Positions 1 to 13,479 are shown, numbered from the stretch's first letter. The stretch: DNA of 64,000 bases from Vicugna pacos (GCF_048564905.1 NW_027328740.1:31981019-32045018), one strand, 5' to 3'. Notes: generated by a model from the letters alone, not told the origin. Program-made: numbers and translations.

Positions 1-955
1 AGTGAAATTTGTGTAAAACGTGTTCAGAAAATGTATGTCTATTTCAAAATCATTTGTAATTAAAGTGAAACATAATTTCATTTAAAAATGGAAGTAGGTA
101 TTTATTTGTTTACTTTATAATAACTAGCTGTATATTCAAAACATGAGCAGAATAAATATCAGTTTATTTGTTTTGCATATAAATAAATGGTAAATTATTA
201 TGAATGAAAATTCGATAAAAATAATGAATCAAATTTAAAAAATCCGAAAAGGCGGAATTTTTTTTAAATTGTAATTCAGTTCTATAAGTAAAACAATTGT
301 AATTTAATATTCTACTCTTAAATTACAAAAGAGAAAATCTTATTGTATATTTACAAATGCTTATTATTGCCGTTCTTTCACTGAGAGGTTTTTCAGTCAT
401 CTTTATAATCCATACCCTCATGGCTTCTGTTAAGTGTTCCAAGATGATGTTGATAAATACACTTATGCACAAGATCCTGGGTTCAATAAGCAGTGCCTCC
501 ATTAAGGGGCAAACAAACAAAACAATCAAAAAACAAATAACACTATATGTGTGTTCGGGTGGAAAAGACCAGATAATACATTTTAGGAAGCAATATGTAT
601 CTCAGCCTGAAACATTTGACATTGTTAGTAAAATATGGCATTTTAAGGCAAGTGCTTTGTTCACTAATTGTAAATAATAGCTATGTTCTGTATCAGTAAA
701 CTGCAGTAAATCCAGTTCTACAAAAAGTTATATACTTTATTTAGAAATAAATTCCATTAAACATAAGCCAAATTCAAAATGAAGGATAAAATTTTTAAAT
801 AAATAAATGTACACTCAAGCTACAATGTAAATTTCTCTTTCAGTATGTGTACATTCGATTCTAAATAAATATTAGCAAACTGAATTCATTACATATTATA
901 AGTATTATAAACTATAGTTAAGAGGGATTTAGTCCTGATTCATAAATATTACTTA
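1..955. other. Non-L1 AT-rich flank, unit A
   Basis: No repeat family or gene was recognised. An open frame of 106 codons at 357-677 is not preserved in the unit B copy (34013-34960), has no familiar motif and is treated as chance. The sequence is the distal upstream flank of the HSFY copy expected left of the window. Confidence 0.6.
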
Positions 956-1238
956 ACATATGCAAATCAATATATGTGATACAAACCCTTAAAAAGCAGT
1001 GAATGCAAAAACAACAATCTCAAAAAATGTAGGAAAATTATTCACAGATCTGATCTTTACTTTTTTATAAACATATTTTAACAAATTCACTTTAAATAGA
1101 ATGTAACTAAACATAATAAAAGCCATATATGAAAAACCCATGTGTAACATCAAGTTCAATGTTAACATACAGGAAGGTTTTCCTTTGGTCCAGTAATAAG
1201 AAAAGTTAGCTCATTCTCACAAGTAGTAAATTACACTA
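955..1238 (+). repeat. LINE-1 ORF2 fragment, plus strand
   Basis: The text around 960-1200 follows the L1 reverse-transcriptase region: a CATATGCAAATCAAT start, then the AAAGCCATATATGA, AACATCA and CAATG blocks that precede the second half of RT. It breaks off at about 1238, where unit A has lost 852 bp relative to unit B. Confidence 0.7.
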
Positions 1239-1345
1239 TTTCCTTCATCAATGTTTTCTATTTTCCATTATATATGTTTTCTCCTTATTTGTTAATTTCA
1301 TTTCTATATATTCAATTCATATATATATAATTATATATATTATGT
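1239..1345 (-). repeat. LINE-1 fragment, minus strand (remnant after deletion)
   Basis: This short piece corresponds to the right end of the longer minus-strand L1 fragment in unit B (about 35665-36215). It ends in a short AT dinucleotide run near 1318-1345. Confidence 0.55.
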
Positions 1346-4300
1346 TTGTAAACACGCTTCCTACACAAATACAACAGGCAGAAGGCAGTGGCAAGTCATA
1401 CTCAAATTTCTGAATGAAAGAAAACTGTTATCTGAGATAATTTATCAAGTAAGGCAATCCTTTAGAATAGAAGGAGATATAAATAACTTCCACAAAAGCA
1501 AATACTAAAAGAATTTAGCAAAAGAAAAATAAATAATTAAAGATCTACTCTAAATAAAAAAGAAGCAGGATGCTATAGAAAGGAGAAAGCCATAATTAGA
1601 AAGGTATAACTACAATGTCTTACAATACAATAAACATGATGTTGTAAAACAGAACATCAAAATTTTTAAGGCTCAGAGAGTGAAACAGAACAATACGGTG
1701 TATTTTCTTCTTGTTTCTGTTCTCTATAGGTGGGGTTAGAGTTTGTATTCCTATCAGTTATAATAAAATTTATAGTAATGGGTCAATATACATACAAAAC
1801 TGGGTAACCATAAGTCAAAATCTTACAATGAAGTAACAAAGCCAAAAAGAAACAAAGATAATAAAAGAAAACTTATCAAGCCACAAAAAGAAAATGAAAC
1901 GAACAAAAAGGAAATACCAAATCAACTGGAAAATGAAGTTCAAAATGGAAATAAACACCAGTCTATCACAAATTATCACAAATGTTAATGGACTTAGTGC
2001 TTCAATCAAAATTATATATTGTCAGATGGGATAATATAACAAGACCCTACATTAAAAACCATACAAGAGTCCCGCTTTAGTAAGAGGAACACACATTAAT
2101 TGAAAGTCAGAAGATGGAAAAGTATATTCCATACAAATGGACATGACAAGAAAGCAGGACTAGCAGTACTGAGTTCACACAAAATAGACTTTATAACAAA
2201 AGGCCATAGAGAAATATAAACAAGGACATGATATAATGATTAAAGGACCAATACAAAATGAGGGTATTAAACTCATTAAAATATATGCATTTAATATATG
2301 AGCATCTAAATACATAAAGCAAATACTAATAGATAGATAGGAAGAAATGGATGGGAGCACAATCACAGTAGGAGACTATAACTCCCCATTACCATCACTA
2401 AACTGGTCTTTCTGAAGGAAAATTAATAAGGGAACAAAGATACAAATAGATATGATAAAATAATTGGAGTTGGTTGATATTTTCAAAACAGTACTTCTCC
2501 CCAAAACAGAATATACATTCTTTTCCAGTTCACATGGAGTGTTTTCTAGAAAAGATTATGTACTCAGGCTCAGAATAAGCCTCAACAAATTTAAGAAGAC
2601 AAAAATTATTTCAAGCGTTTTTTTCTGAGTATAATATCATGAAACTTGAAATCCTTCACAGAAAAGCAGGGAGAAAAAATAACAGCAACCACATTAAACA
2701 ACATGGTACTATAACAAAGGGGGGAGTTGTTGAAGTAAAAGAAGAAATTAAAATATATCTTGAGAAATATGACAAAACAGTACACAATGTCTATGGAATA
2801 CAGTTAAAGCAGGTTTAAGAGGGAAGTTCATACTGACAAAGCCCTCCTCAAAGTAGAAGTACAATTTCAAATAAATAATCTAATGTTCTATGTAAATTAA
2901 TCATGAAAGGAAGAGCAAACAAAACCCAAAGTCATCAGAAAGAGGGAAAATTAATGATCAAGGAGGAAAGAATTGAAATACAGATTTAAAAATAGAAAAA
3001 AAATTAAATACTTTTTTTGAAATTTTAAACAAAATTGACAAATCTCTGGACAAGATCACTAACAACAAAAAAGACAGAGAACACAAATGATATAAGAAAT
3101 GAATATGGAGAAACTACAAAGAATACAACAAATTCACAAAATATCTTAAGGGATTACCATGAGCAACTGTATGGAAAAAAAATGGATAACCAGGAAGAAA
3201 TGGAGATGTTTTTGGAAACATTCAGCCCACCAATATTGCATCAAGAAGAAATTAACCATTAGAACAGACAGATAACCAGAAATGGAATAGAATTATAAAT
3301 AAAATAAAAATTCTCCGCAAACAAAATTCAGACCCAAATAGCTTCACTGGGGAATTTGACCAAACATACAAAGAAAAATCCATACCAGTCCTCCTCAAAC
3401 TCTTCCAAAAGATTGATATGGAGAGAGTACTCCCAAACTCACACCATAAGGCCAAAATCAACCTGATACAAAAACCAAAGACACTACCCCAAAAAGAAAA
3501 CTATAGGCCAATATCAATGATAAACATAGATGTAAAAGTCCTTAAGAAATTATTAACAAACAGAATCCAACATCATGTGAAAAAAAGATCATGCACCATG
3601 AACAAGTTAAGTTCATCCCAGGAACACAAGAATAGTTGAACATATGCAAATCAATCAATCAATTGTGACACACCATATCAATAAAAGAGAAGACAGGAAC
3701 GATATGATCATCTCAGTAGATGCAGAAAAAGCATTTGATAAAATTTAGCATCTATTTGCAATAAAAGTTCTTATCACAGTGGGCATAGAGGGACCATTTA
3801 TCAACATAATAATAGCTATTTATGACAGATATATGGCCAGCAATATACTCAATGGTGAAAAACTGAAACCCTTCCCACAGAAACCTGAGACAAGACAAGG
3901 ATGTCCATTCTCACAATTTCAATTCAATATAGTCTTGGAATTCCTAGCCACAATGATCAGGCAAGGAAAATAAGTAAACTATAGAGAATGGAAAAGAACA
4001 GTTAAAATTGTCATGATATGCAGACATGACATTATATATAGAAAACTCTGAAGCTTCACAAAAAAAAATACTTAGGCTAAAAAAGGAAATGGGTAAGGTA
4101 GCCAGATTAATTTACAAAAACCAATCTCATTTCTTTACACTACCATTGTATCAACAGGAAATCAAAGTACAGAAACAACCCCTTTTATAACTGCACCCTA
4201 AAGGATATAATGATTAAGAATAGCTCTAACCAAGGTGGTGAATGATTTATATATGGAGAAGAAGAAAACATTGATTAAGGAAATCAAGAAAGACTTGAAC

Positions 4301-6240
4301 AATTGAAAAGATACCCAATGGTCTTGTAATGGAAGAAATAATACTGTTTAAATGGCCATACTGCCCAAGGCAATACATAGATTTAAACTGAGTTCCTATC
4401 AAATTATGAAAATCATTTCTTTTTAGGGCTGAAACAAATGATCATACGATTTATATAGAATCAAAAAGATCCATAATTTCCAAAACAATTTTGAAGACAA
4501 ATAAAGAGGCTGGGGCAATAACCCGCCTGTTGTCCCTACAGTATTGCAGAACTACAATAAACAAAATGACATGATATTGGTACCGAAACAGGCATATGGT
4601 CCAATGGAACAGAATAGAGAGCCTATGAATAAATCTACAGGCCTATGTTCAATTAAAATTTTAAAGAGTAGCCAAGACTATGACAGAGAAAATATCATCT
4701 CTTCACCAACTGGTGTTGGGAAAAATGGATAGCAGCATCAGAGCAATGGAGTTAGAACAATCCTTCACCCCATACACAAGAATAAACTCAAAATGACTTG
4801 AAGACTTAAATGTAAAGCAAGACACAGTAAATCTCCTAGAAGAAAACATATGGAAAACACTCTGAGATAAATCTCAGCAATGATCTCCTTGAACAGCCTA
4901 TCCAGGTAATGGATGTAAGAGCAAAATTAATAAATGGGACCTAATTAAACTTATAAGCTTTTGCACAACAAATGGAACCATAAACAAGACAAAATGACAA
5001 CCTAGAGGATTAAAGAAAATATTTAGAAATGATGCAACTTACAAAGGCTAAATTTCCAAAATATAAAGACTTCATACAAACTAATAATAATAATAAAAAG
5101 AAACCCTATCTGAAAATGGGCCAAAGCCCTAAACAAGCAATTCTCCAATAGAGACATTCAAATGCCACACAGATTTATGAAAAAATAATTGCTCACTATC
5201 ATTATCAGAGAAGGGCAATTCAAAAGTGTAATGAAGTATCACTTCACAATAGTCACAATGGCCATCATTCAAAAGTCAAAAAACAATAAATGCTGGGGAA
5301 GCTGTAGAGAAAGGGAACCCTCCTACACTGTTGGTAGGAATGAAGTTTGGTGTAGTCACTGTGGAATACAGGGAGGGGATTCCTCTAAAGTATAAAAATA
5401 GACTTAACATATGATCCAGCAATCCCACTTCTGAGTATATATCAAAGGGAACCTTATTTCAAAAAGACACCTGCACCCCAATGTTCTTAGCAGTGTTATA
5501 TACAACAGCCAAGACATAGAAGCAACCTAATTGTCCAAAAGAGATGACAGTATACAGACGTTATGCATTATTTACACAATGGAATAATACTCTGCAATAA
5601 AAAATGATAAAACAATGACATTTGCAACAAAATGGATGTCCCCAAAAAGTGTCATTCTAATTGAAGTTAGCCAGAAAGAGAAAGAAAAATAACACAGGAC
5701 ATGACATATGTAGAACCTGAAAAAAATAATTTGCATGTGAACACTATGATTTCATCTGCAAAACTGAAACACACTTAAAGATCTACTTAATAATCTTATG
5801 GTTACTGCAGAAAGGGACTGGTTGAGGATATATTTGGGAGCTGTAGATTTCTAAATGTTATCCACTATATGTAGAACCTGAAAAAAATAATTTGCATGTG
5901 AGCACTATGATTTCATCTGCAAAACTGAAACACACTTAAAGATCTACTTAATAATCTTATGGTTACTGCAGAAAGGGACTGGTTGAGGATATATTTGGGA
6001 GCTGTAGATTTCTAAATGTTATCCACTATATATATAAAAATAGATGTTTTCAAAGTTTCTTTTGTATGACACAGGGCAGTAAGTTAAATATCATGAAATA
6101 AAGTTTAATAGGCACAGAAATTTATGCATGTACGGGGACACTGTGCTATACACCACAGATTGATACATTGTAAATGACATATTTCAAAGATAAATAAATG
6201 AATATATATGTAAATAAATAAATAAATAAGTAAAAAAAAT
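1345..6240 (+). repeat. LINE-1, 5'-truncated, plus strand, about 4.9 kb
   Basis: The element begins in the region before ORF2 and runs through the ORF2 endonuclease (about 1935-2600), RT (about 3400-4000) and cysteine-rich C-terminus (about 5190-5395) into a 3' UTR and an AAAT-rich tail ending near 6240. Open ORF2 scraps are 3035-3262 (75 codons), 3418-3639, 3779-3973 and 5189-5395 (the last with NNKCW and VWCSHCG). Many stops and shifts make it long dead. Its 3' UTR carries a 161-bp tandem duplication not found in unit B. Confidence 0.9.
5707..6028 (+). repeat. 161-bp tandem duplication inside the L1 3' UTR (unit A only)
   Basis: Bases 5707-5867 are followed directly by 5868-6028, nearly the same sequence; I see one difference (GTGAACAC against GTGAGCAC). 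The unit B counterpart near 40170-40330 has the segment once. The shift in A/B offset across this site, 34460 to 34299, equals 161 exactly. Confidence 0.95.
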
Positions 6241-7142
6241 AATATTTAATAATAAAAGAAATACAATGATTCACACTACTTAACTTTACACATCAAGAAA
6301 CTAGGAGGAAACAGAAAGAATAAAGAAGAAATTTGAATGAATGAAAGCAAGGCAAATAACAAGAGAAACAAATGAAAAGATAAAAATATTATACCTAAGT
6401 CTGTTTCCTTTCAACATAAAGTGGACAAAAGTTTATGTTGGCTAAGAAAATAAAGACTCAAATAAGAGTAGAAATAAAAGAGCTGATATTGCCACTCATG
6501 TTGTAGAGATGCATAGCATGATAAGAAATTAACACTAGCCAACGATTTGAATGACCTAGAACAAAAGACATATACCCAGAAACACATGTCTTCCAATACT
6601 GAAGCAAGAAGTAATTAGAAAGCTAAATAAAGCAGAAGTGTGTATGAGTAAATCAGTAATCCAAAACTCCCAAACCAGGAATAATTAACAAGATGACTTT
6701 TCTGGTGAATTCTATCATACACTTGAAGAAAATTTTTCACCAATTCTTCCCCAAATCTATCAAGAATTTGAAGGGGGTGAAAGATTCCAAAGTTGTTTTA
6801 TGATGCCAGCTTTATTTGCATAACCAATCTAGAAAGGACATTATACGCAAAATATAGAAGACTATGCCTGATGAATATATGTGCCAAAATTCTCAACAAA
6901 ACACAAGCAAAATGAATTCAACAACACATTTAATGTATCATAAACATACGTGAGTAAAGGGATTTATCCCTGGGTTTAAGGATACTTCAAAATATTCAAA
7001 TGAATAAAGGTGACATGCCACACTAATAGAATGAGTAAAAGAACTCACATAATCATCTCAATAGGTGCAGAAATAGCCTTATATATAATGAAACATCCTT
7101 TTAATATACTCCCAAAAAATTAAATTAACCCTCTCAGTGACA
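6241..7142 (+). repeat. Older LINE-1 ORF2 fragment, plus strand
   Basis: Blocks such as GGTGAATTCTATCATAC, CACCAATTCTTCC and the AAAATTCTCAACAAA run follow the L1 ORF2 RT order, but with more decay than the neighbouring element. It is cut at its right end by the LTR at 7143. The unit B copy is about 40566-41462. Confidence 0.75.
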
Positions 7143-7593
7143 TGATATCATATACACACGAACACTGTGTGGACAGAAGCGAAGTAGTTCACTGTTTATT
7201 GATTCATAGAAAAAGGGTTTATATAGGACAGGCACAATGCCTCACATATCATCTAAGTTATAACAATGTAAATAATCTTAAACGATTTATGTCGCCATGG
7301 TCCTTAGTAATCACAGGATGTTAAATGATCAAGGATTGTTTTAAAGTTCATCACGGAACTTCATTCAGTAGGCGATCTCTTATCCAGCCGGCTGTGCCTG
7401 TCTTAGGTTGTTCTCCTCTAAGGATATTACCCAGCATAGGCTATCCAGCCATCCATACTGGATACATTGAGCAGGTCATTTCTTATCCAGCCTGAATATG
7501 TGACATTCCTCACAGTTTGTTTATCAGTTCAGCCCATGGGCTTATTCTCTAGAGCCTTCAGACAGGGGCCTACAAACCCAAGATCCCTTGACA
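7143..7593 (-). mobile_element. Solo LTR of an endogenous retrovirus-like element, unit A (fossil)
   Basis: About 451 bp of non-L1 sequence between L1 pieces has LTR features on the minus strand: it starts TGTCAAGGG and ends TGATATCA, with a TATATAAA-type box (about 7217-7223) and an AATAAA (7195-7200) near the 3' end. There is no internal region next to it, so it is a solo LTR. The family is not assigned; ERV1 or MaLR are candidates. It is shared with unit B, hence older than the duplication. Confidence 0.6.
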
Positions 7594-8160
7594 GGAAAAT
7601 GGATGAAGAAAATTTGATGTATATATGCAACGGTAACAATACTTTGCTTTCCTATCAACAGTGTCCATGGTGTTACTTTTTCTCCACAATCTCACCAACA
7701 TCTATTTCTTTTCTTTTTGATGAGAGCCTTCTGACAAGTGTGAGGTCTTGTCTCATTTTTGGTTTATGACTTTCCTTATAATTTATAACTCTGAACATAT
7801 TTTCATGTGTCATTTTGTCAACTGTATGTTTTCTACAAAAAATTGATTCAGATCTATCTATTCAGTTCATACGGATATTTTATTTAATTGGATTGTTTGG
7901 TCATTTTTGTTGTTGTTATGGTGTATGAATTTGCCATATATTTGCATATTAACACTTGATTGGAAAATATCACATGCAAATATATTCTTCCAATGTGTTG
8001 GTTGACTTTTCATTTTATTGATCATTTTTTTCTTTAGTGTAAATCTGTTTAGAGTGATACAATCATATTTTGTAAGTTTTGCTTCTGCTTCCTTTGCCAG
8101 AGGAGACATATGTAGAATCAAATTAAGTCCAATGTCAGAGTGTACTTCTTATATTTTACA
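7594..8160 (-). repeat. LINE-1 ORF2 3' fragment, minus strand
   Basis: Reversed, the sequence follows the end of L1 ORF2: CAACAGTGTCCATGG, CTCCACAATCTCACCAAC, the GAGGAGACATA block near 8101, in the usual order. It stops where a second minus-strand L1 begins, restarting at the ORF2 C-terminal block. Confidence 0.8.
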
Positions 8161-10660
8161 CTAGGATTCATTGTTTTCAGGTTTTATGTTTTATATGCCC
8201 AGGAGTGGGATTGCTGTGTCATATGGTAGGTGTATTTTTATTATTGAAAGAACTTCCATACTGTTTCCAATGTGGAAGCACCAATTTTCATTCCCACCAA
8301 CAGCATTGGAGAGTCCCTTTTTGTCCACATCCTCCCGAGTATTTATTATTTGCAGACATTTTGATGACAGCCCTTCTCAGTAATGTGAGTTAATACATTA
8401 TTTTATTTTTGTCTTGCATTTGTATAATGATTAGCAATGTGAGCAAGTTTTTATGTTCCTGTTTGTCATCTGCGTGTCTCCTTTAGAGACATGCCTTCTG
8501 CTCATTTTCTGGCTGAGTTGTTTGTAGATTTTTGAAATGGGGTTGTATGAACGATGTGTGTATTTTAGAAATTAGCCTCTTGTAGATTGCATTATTTCCA
8601 AATGTTTTCTCCTTTTTGGAAGTTCATCTTTACATATTGTAAATTTTGCTGTGTAGAACCTTTTAAGTTTAATTAGGACCTATTTATTTATTTTGCTTTT
8701 ATAGTTTTCAGCTTGGGAGAGTGACATAAGAAAATTTTGCTTCAATTTTTGTCTTGTTTTGCATATGTTAGTTTCCAGGAGTTATATTGTGTCATGTATT
8801 AGATTCAGATATTTAAAACATTTTGAGTTTATTTTTATACAGTGTGAGGGAGTGTTCTAATTTCATTGATTTACATGTAGCTGTTTAGCTTTCTCAACAT
8901 CTCTTCCTGAAAGCTGTAATTAAGGCATTGTATATTTTTGTTTCCTTTGTCATAGATTAGTTGACCATAGGTGTGATGTTTTATTTCTGCCTCTGTGTTC
9001 TGTTCCAGTGATATAGATGTTTGTTTGTTTTCCAGTATTGTGCTGTTTTAATTACTGTTTTTGTAATATAGTCTGAGATAGGAGGGTTGTGGTTTATGCC
9101 TCCAAATTTGTTCTTTTTCCTCATTGTTTCTTTTGCAGTTCTGGTTCTTTTGCAGATCCATACAAATCTTAGGACTGTTTTAATTTCTGTGGAAAATATC
9201 ATGAACTTCGATCTGAATCACTTTATATATGTACACATCTTATGTAGTATGTATATTTTAACAATATTAATTCCTCTAAACTAAGACCTTGAGACTGCTT
9301 TCCATTTCTTTGCAACATCTTCAAATTTCTTTATCAGTTTCCTATTGATTGTATTATCTTGGGTTTTTCATAGGTTTTATTTTTGATCTGATTTCATATG
9401 GGTTTTTTAAAATTATGGAATATTTCATTGTTAGTGTAAATAAATGTGACAGTTTTTGTATATTAATCATGAATCATGCTACTTTGCTAAATGTCTTTAT
9501 TAGTTTTAGTTGTTTTGTTGTGGAGAATCTTTAGGGTTCTCTCTATAGATTATCATGTCATCTAAAATAATAACAGTTTAACTTCATTCAATCCAACTTG
9601 AATAATTTTTTCTTGTCCGATTGCTGTTGCTAGGACTTCCCATACTGTGTTTAATTGAAAGGGTGAGAGTGGGCATCGTTGCTTTATTCCTCAACTTGGC
9701 TTTCAGTTATTCACTTTTGCATATTGTGTTGTCTGTTGTTCTGTAATTAATGAGTTTAGTTATGTTGAGATATATTTCCTGAATCCTACATTTGTAAGTG
9801 GTTTCTGTTTTTGTTGATCCTATTTTTCTTGTTGTTGGTGATGTTGCTGCTGTTTTAATGAATAAAAGTTGAAGTTTGTGAAATGCTTTTTATCGATTTA
9901 TTGGGATGAATACATCATTTTCCCTATTTCTTTTGTTAATGTGCTGTATAAAACTGATTGACTTCATGCAATTTCAAACTCTCTTATGACCCAGGAATGA
10001 ATTAAAGCGGATCACGTAGTATGATTCATTTTAGGTATTGCTGGATTTAGTTTTCTAATAATATTTTTTTTGAATTTTTGCATCTATATCAACCAAAGTT
10101 ATTGGCTTGAAATTCTCTTTGCTTGTACTTTGTTTGTTGGCTTTGCTTTCAGGGTGATGTAAGCTTTATAGAATTAATTTGTGAGTTTCCCACATTTTCA
10201 CAATTTTTGAATAGTTGAAGAATATAAGTTCTGCTTTGTATTTCTGTACAGTTCTCCACAGGAGCTGTTAAAATCTGCCCTAATATTCAACGAATTTTTT
10301 AAATGCAGATTCTATCTTTCTTCTAGAAATCAGTTTGTTCAAATTATTTGTTTCACCTTATTCCTGTCTATTTCTAGACATTTGTCTTTTTTTTTCTAAG
10401 TTGTCCAGTTTATTGCCATGTAAATGTTGACAAAATGTTCCCTTTTTTGTATATCTGAGGGAAGAATTGTTATTTCTCCACTTTTAAGTCTGACTTTATT
10501 ATTTTGGAGCATCTCTCTTTTCTTCATGATGCCCTTTTCTAGAGGTTTTTTGAATTTGCTTATCTTAAAAAGAAAACAAAAACAAAATCTTTGGTTTTAC
10601 TACTCTTCTGCATAGTTGTTTTTTCTCTATAATTTATATTTACACCTGTAATATTTAGGA
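8161..10660 (-). repeat. LINE-1 fragment, minus strand, about 2.5 kb of ORF2
   Basis: It restarts with CCCAGGAGTGGGATTGCTG near 8200, the ORF2 C-terminal region, then proceeds backwards through RT (near 9600-10000) toward the ORF2 middle. It is heavily decayed and contains no meaningful open frame. The unit B copy is about 42476-44985. Confidence 0.82.
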
Positions 10661-11337
10661 TCATGTTTTTTCTTTTTTTAACTTTTTTAATTGGTTTTTA
10701 ATCATTTTACAAAGTTGTCTCAAATTCCATTTTAGAGCACAATTTTTTATGTACAACGAACATATATACATTTGTTGTCCCATTATTTCCCCTGTGACCT
10801 GCCGTAAAATCTTTTGTATATTTCCCTGTGCTATATAGTACAATCCTATTTGCCTATTCTACAATTTTTACCTCCCAGCCTATATCTTCCCACACCACAA
10901 CCCTTGGCAACCAACACTTTGTATTCTCTGCCTGCGAGTCAATTTCTGTTTTGTATTTATGCCTTTTTTGTTTGGTTTGGTTTTGCTTTTTGATTCCACA
11001 CATGAGCCATCTCATATGGTATTTTTCTTTCTGTTTCTATCTAACTTCACTTAGACTGATTTTCTCCTGGACCATCCATGTTGCTGAAAATGGCATTATG
11101 TTGTCAGTTTATAAGAGTGACTACTATTCCATTGTATAAATATACCACCTCTTCTTTATCGAGTCAAATGTCGATGGACATTTATGCTGTTTCCATATCT
11201 TGGCTATTGTAAATAATGCTGGATATGAACATTGGGGTGTAGGTGTCTTCCTGAAATTGGGTTCCTTCTGGATTTATGCCCAGGTGCGGGATTCTTGTGT
11301 TATATGGTAAGTCTATTCCAAGGCTTTTGAGGAATCT

Positions 11338-11553
11338 TCATCCTGTATTCCACAGTGGCTGCACCAAACTGCATTGCCACCAGCAGTGAAGGACTGTTCC
11401 CTTTATTCCACAGCCTCTCCAGTATTTGTCATTTGTGGATTTTTGAATGATGGCCATTCTGACTGGTGTGAGGTGATACCTCACTGTAGTTTTGATTTGC
11501 ATTCCTCTGATAATCAGTGATATTGAGCATTTTCTGATGTGCCTTTTGATCAT
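11338..11553 (-). pseudogene. L1 ORF2 C-terminal cysteine-rich remnant, 71 codons
   Basis: The peptide has [17 protein letters not shown] followed by [14 protein letters not shown], the C-X3-C-X7-H-X4-C region near the L1 ORF2 end. The first cysteine is tyrosine (KYW), as it also is in the unit B copy. Confidence 0.85.
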
Positions 11554-12334
11554 TTGTATGTCTTCCTTGGAGAATTGCTTGTTTAGGTCTTCTGCCCAAT
11601 TTTGGATTGGGTTGTTTATTTTTTCTTATTCAGTTGGATGAGCTGCTTATATACTCTGGAGATCAAGCCTTTGACGGTTTCATATGCAAATTTTTTTCTC
11701 TTTCCGTAGGTTGTCTTTTTGTTTTACTACCGGTTCCTTTACTGTGCAGAAGCTTGTATGTTTCATTAGGTCTCATTTATTTATTCTTGTTTTTTCTCTT
11801 CTACGAGAAAATTTTCCAGACATATGTGAGATAACGCTTTGCCTTTATCTTTCTCTTGGAGTTTTATTGTATCTTGTTTTATGTTTAAGTGATTTTTCTA
11901 TTTTGAGTTTATATTTTTTGTATGGTGTTCTAGCTTCATTGGGAATGTTTTAGCTTTATTGAATTACATGCTGCTGTCCAGTTTTCCCAACACCAGTTGC
12001 TGAAGAGACTATCTCTATTCCATTGTAATTTCTTGCCTTCTTTGTCTCAGATTAATTGACCAAACTTTTGTGGGTTCATTTCTGGGCTCTCTATTCTGTT
12101 CCATCGACCTATATGTATGTTTTTCTACCAATAGTGTGCTGTCATGTTGACTATAGCTCTATAGCATTATGTGAATCCTTTGTGTAAAGAAATGCCACTG
12201 ATATTTGAAGCAAAATCTTGTAACCTACTACCTTGCTGAATTCTTTGATCAGCTGTAGTAAATTTTGTCTGGATCTTTAAGAGTTTTCTATATATGGTAA
12301 CGAATTCTGTGCATATAGTGAGACTTCTACCTCT

Positions 12335-12799
12335 TCATTTCAAATTTTCATCACTTTTACTTCTCTCTCGTTTGATTGCTGTGGCTAGGGCTTCCAAGTC
12401 TATCTTGAGTAGGAGTTGTGATAGTGTGCATTCTTTTACTTTCCCAGATTTTATTGGGAAGAATTTGACTTTCTCACCATTGAGTACTATACTGGCTGTA
12501 GGTTTGTTATCTATAGCTTTCATGATGTGAAGATATATTCCCTTTATGCCCAATTTGGTGAGAATCTTTATCATACATTGTTGTTGAATTTTATCAAATG
12601 CTTTTCCTGCATCAATTGAGATGATCATGTGGTTTTGGTTGTTTCTCTTATTGATGTGCTGTATTACATTGAATGATTTCCATATGTTGAACCACCCCTG
12701 TGTCCCTGGCATGATCCCCACTTGGTCATGATGTATAATCTTTCTGTGTTGAATTCTATTTGTTACTATTTTGGTGAGGATATTGGCGTCTATATTCAT
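12335..12799 (-). pseudogene. L1 ORF2 reverse-transcriptase remnant, 154 codons
   Basis: This is part of the unit A long L1. It contains [25 protein letters not shown], and [12 protein letters not shown] (catalytic aspartate region, residues 61-71), followed by VLNGEK. It ends before the YADD-type motif. It matches the L1 ORF2 RT palm and is a fragment of a dead element, not a host gene. Confidence 0.9.
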
Positions 12800-13176
12800 C
12801 AGTGATATTGGCCTATAATCCTGATTTTGTTAGTGTATTTGCCTGGTTGTGGTATTGATGTTTCACAGAGTGACTTTGTGAATATTACTTCCTTTTCAAT
12901 CGTCTGGAAGTGTTTGAGAAGGACAGGTATGAGTTCTTCTTTTATGTTTGGTAGAATTCCACAGTGAATCCGTCTGGTCCTGGACTGTTATTTATAGGGA
13001 GGTTTTATACTGCTATTTTGATTTCATTTCTAGTGTTCTGCTTTTTCAAGGGATCAGTTATGTCTTGATTTAGTCTTGGTGGACAGTATGTTTCCAGAAA
13101 CTTGTGCATCCCTTCTAGGTTTTACAGTTTGTTTCAATATACTTTTCATAATATTCTCGTATGATATTTTGTATTT

Positions 13177-13479
13177 CTAATTTTTTGTAGTAATTTTTAC
13201 ATTCTCCATTCTTATTTTGGTAATTTGTACTCTCTCACTTTTCTTCTTTTTGAGTTTGGCCAGAGGATTGTCGATTTTACTTACATTTTGGAAAAACCAG
13301 CTTTGAATTGGTTGATTTTTTCCTATGGTCTTTTTAATCTCTATTTTATTTATTTCCTCCCCAATATTTATGATTTCCTTCCTTCTGCTTCCTTTTGGGG
13401 TTTTTTGTTCTCCTTTTTCTTGTTCATTCTGCTGGTGGGTTAAATTGTTTATTTGTGATTGTTCTTCTTTTTTGAGCAT
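13177..13479 (-). pseudogene. L1 ORF2 segment between endonuclease and RT, 100 codons
   Basis: The lysine- and glutamate-rich peptide contains KKEEQSQINNLTHQQNEQEK and KGSRRKEIINIGEEINKIE, which reads like the linker after the L1 endonuclease. The unit B copy lies inside the 185-codon frame at 47644-48201. Confidence 0.85.

Noticed and set aside
357-677. 106-codon open frame near the left end
   Set aside because: No known motif, and the matching sequence in unit B does not keep the frame, so it is treated as chance.
7467-7769. 100-codon open frame crossing 7593
   Set aside because: It runs from the LTR into antisense L1 and is not kept in unit B.
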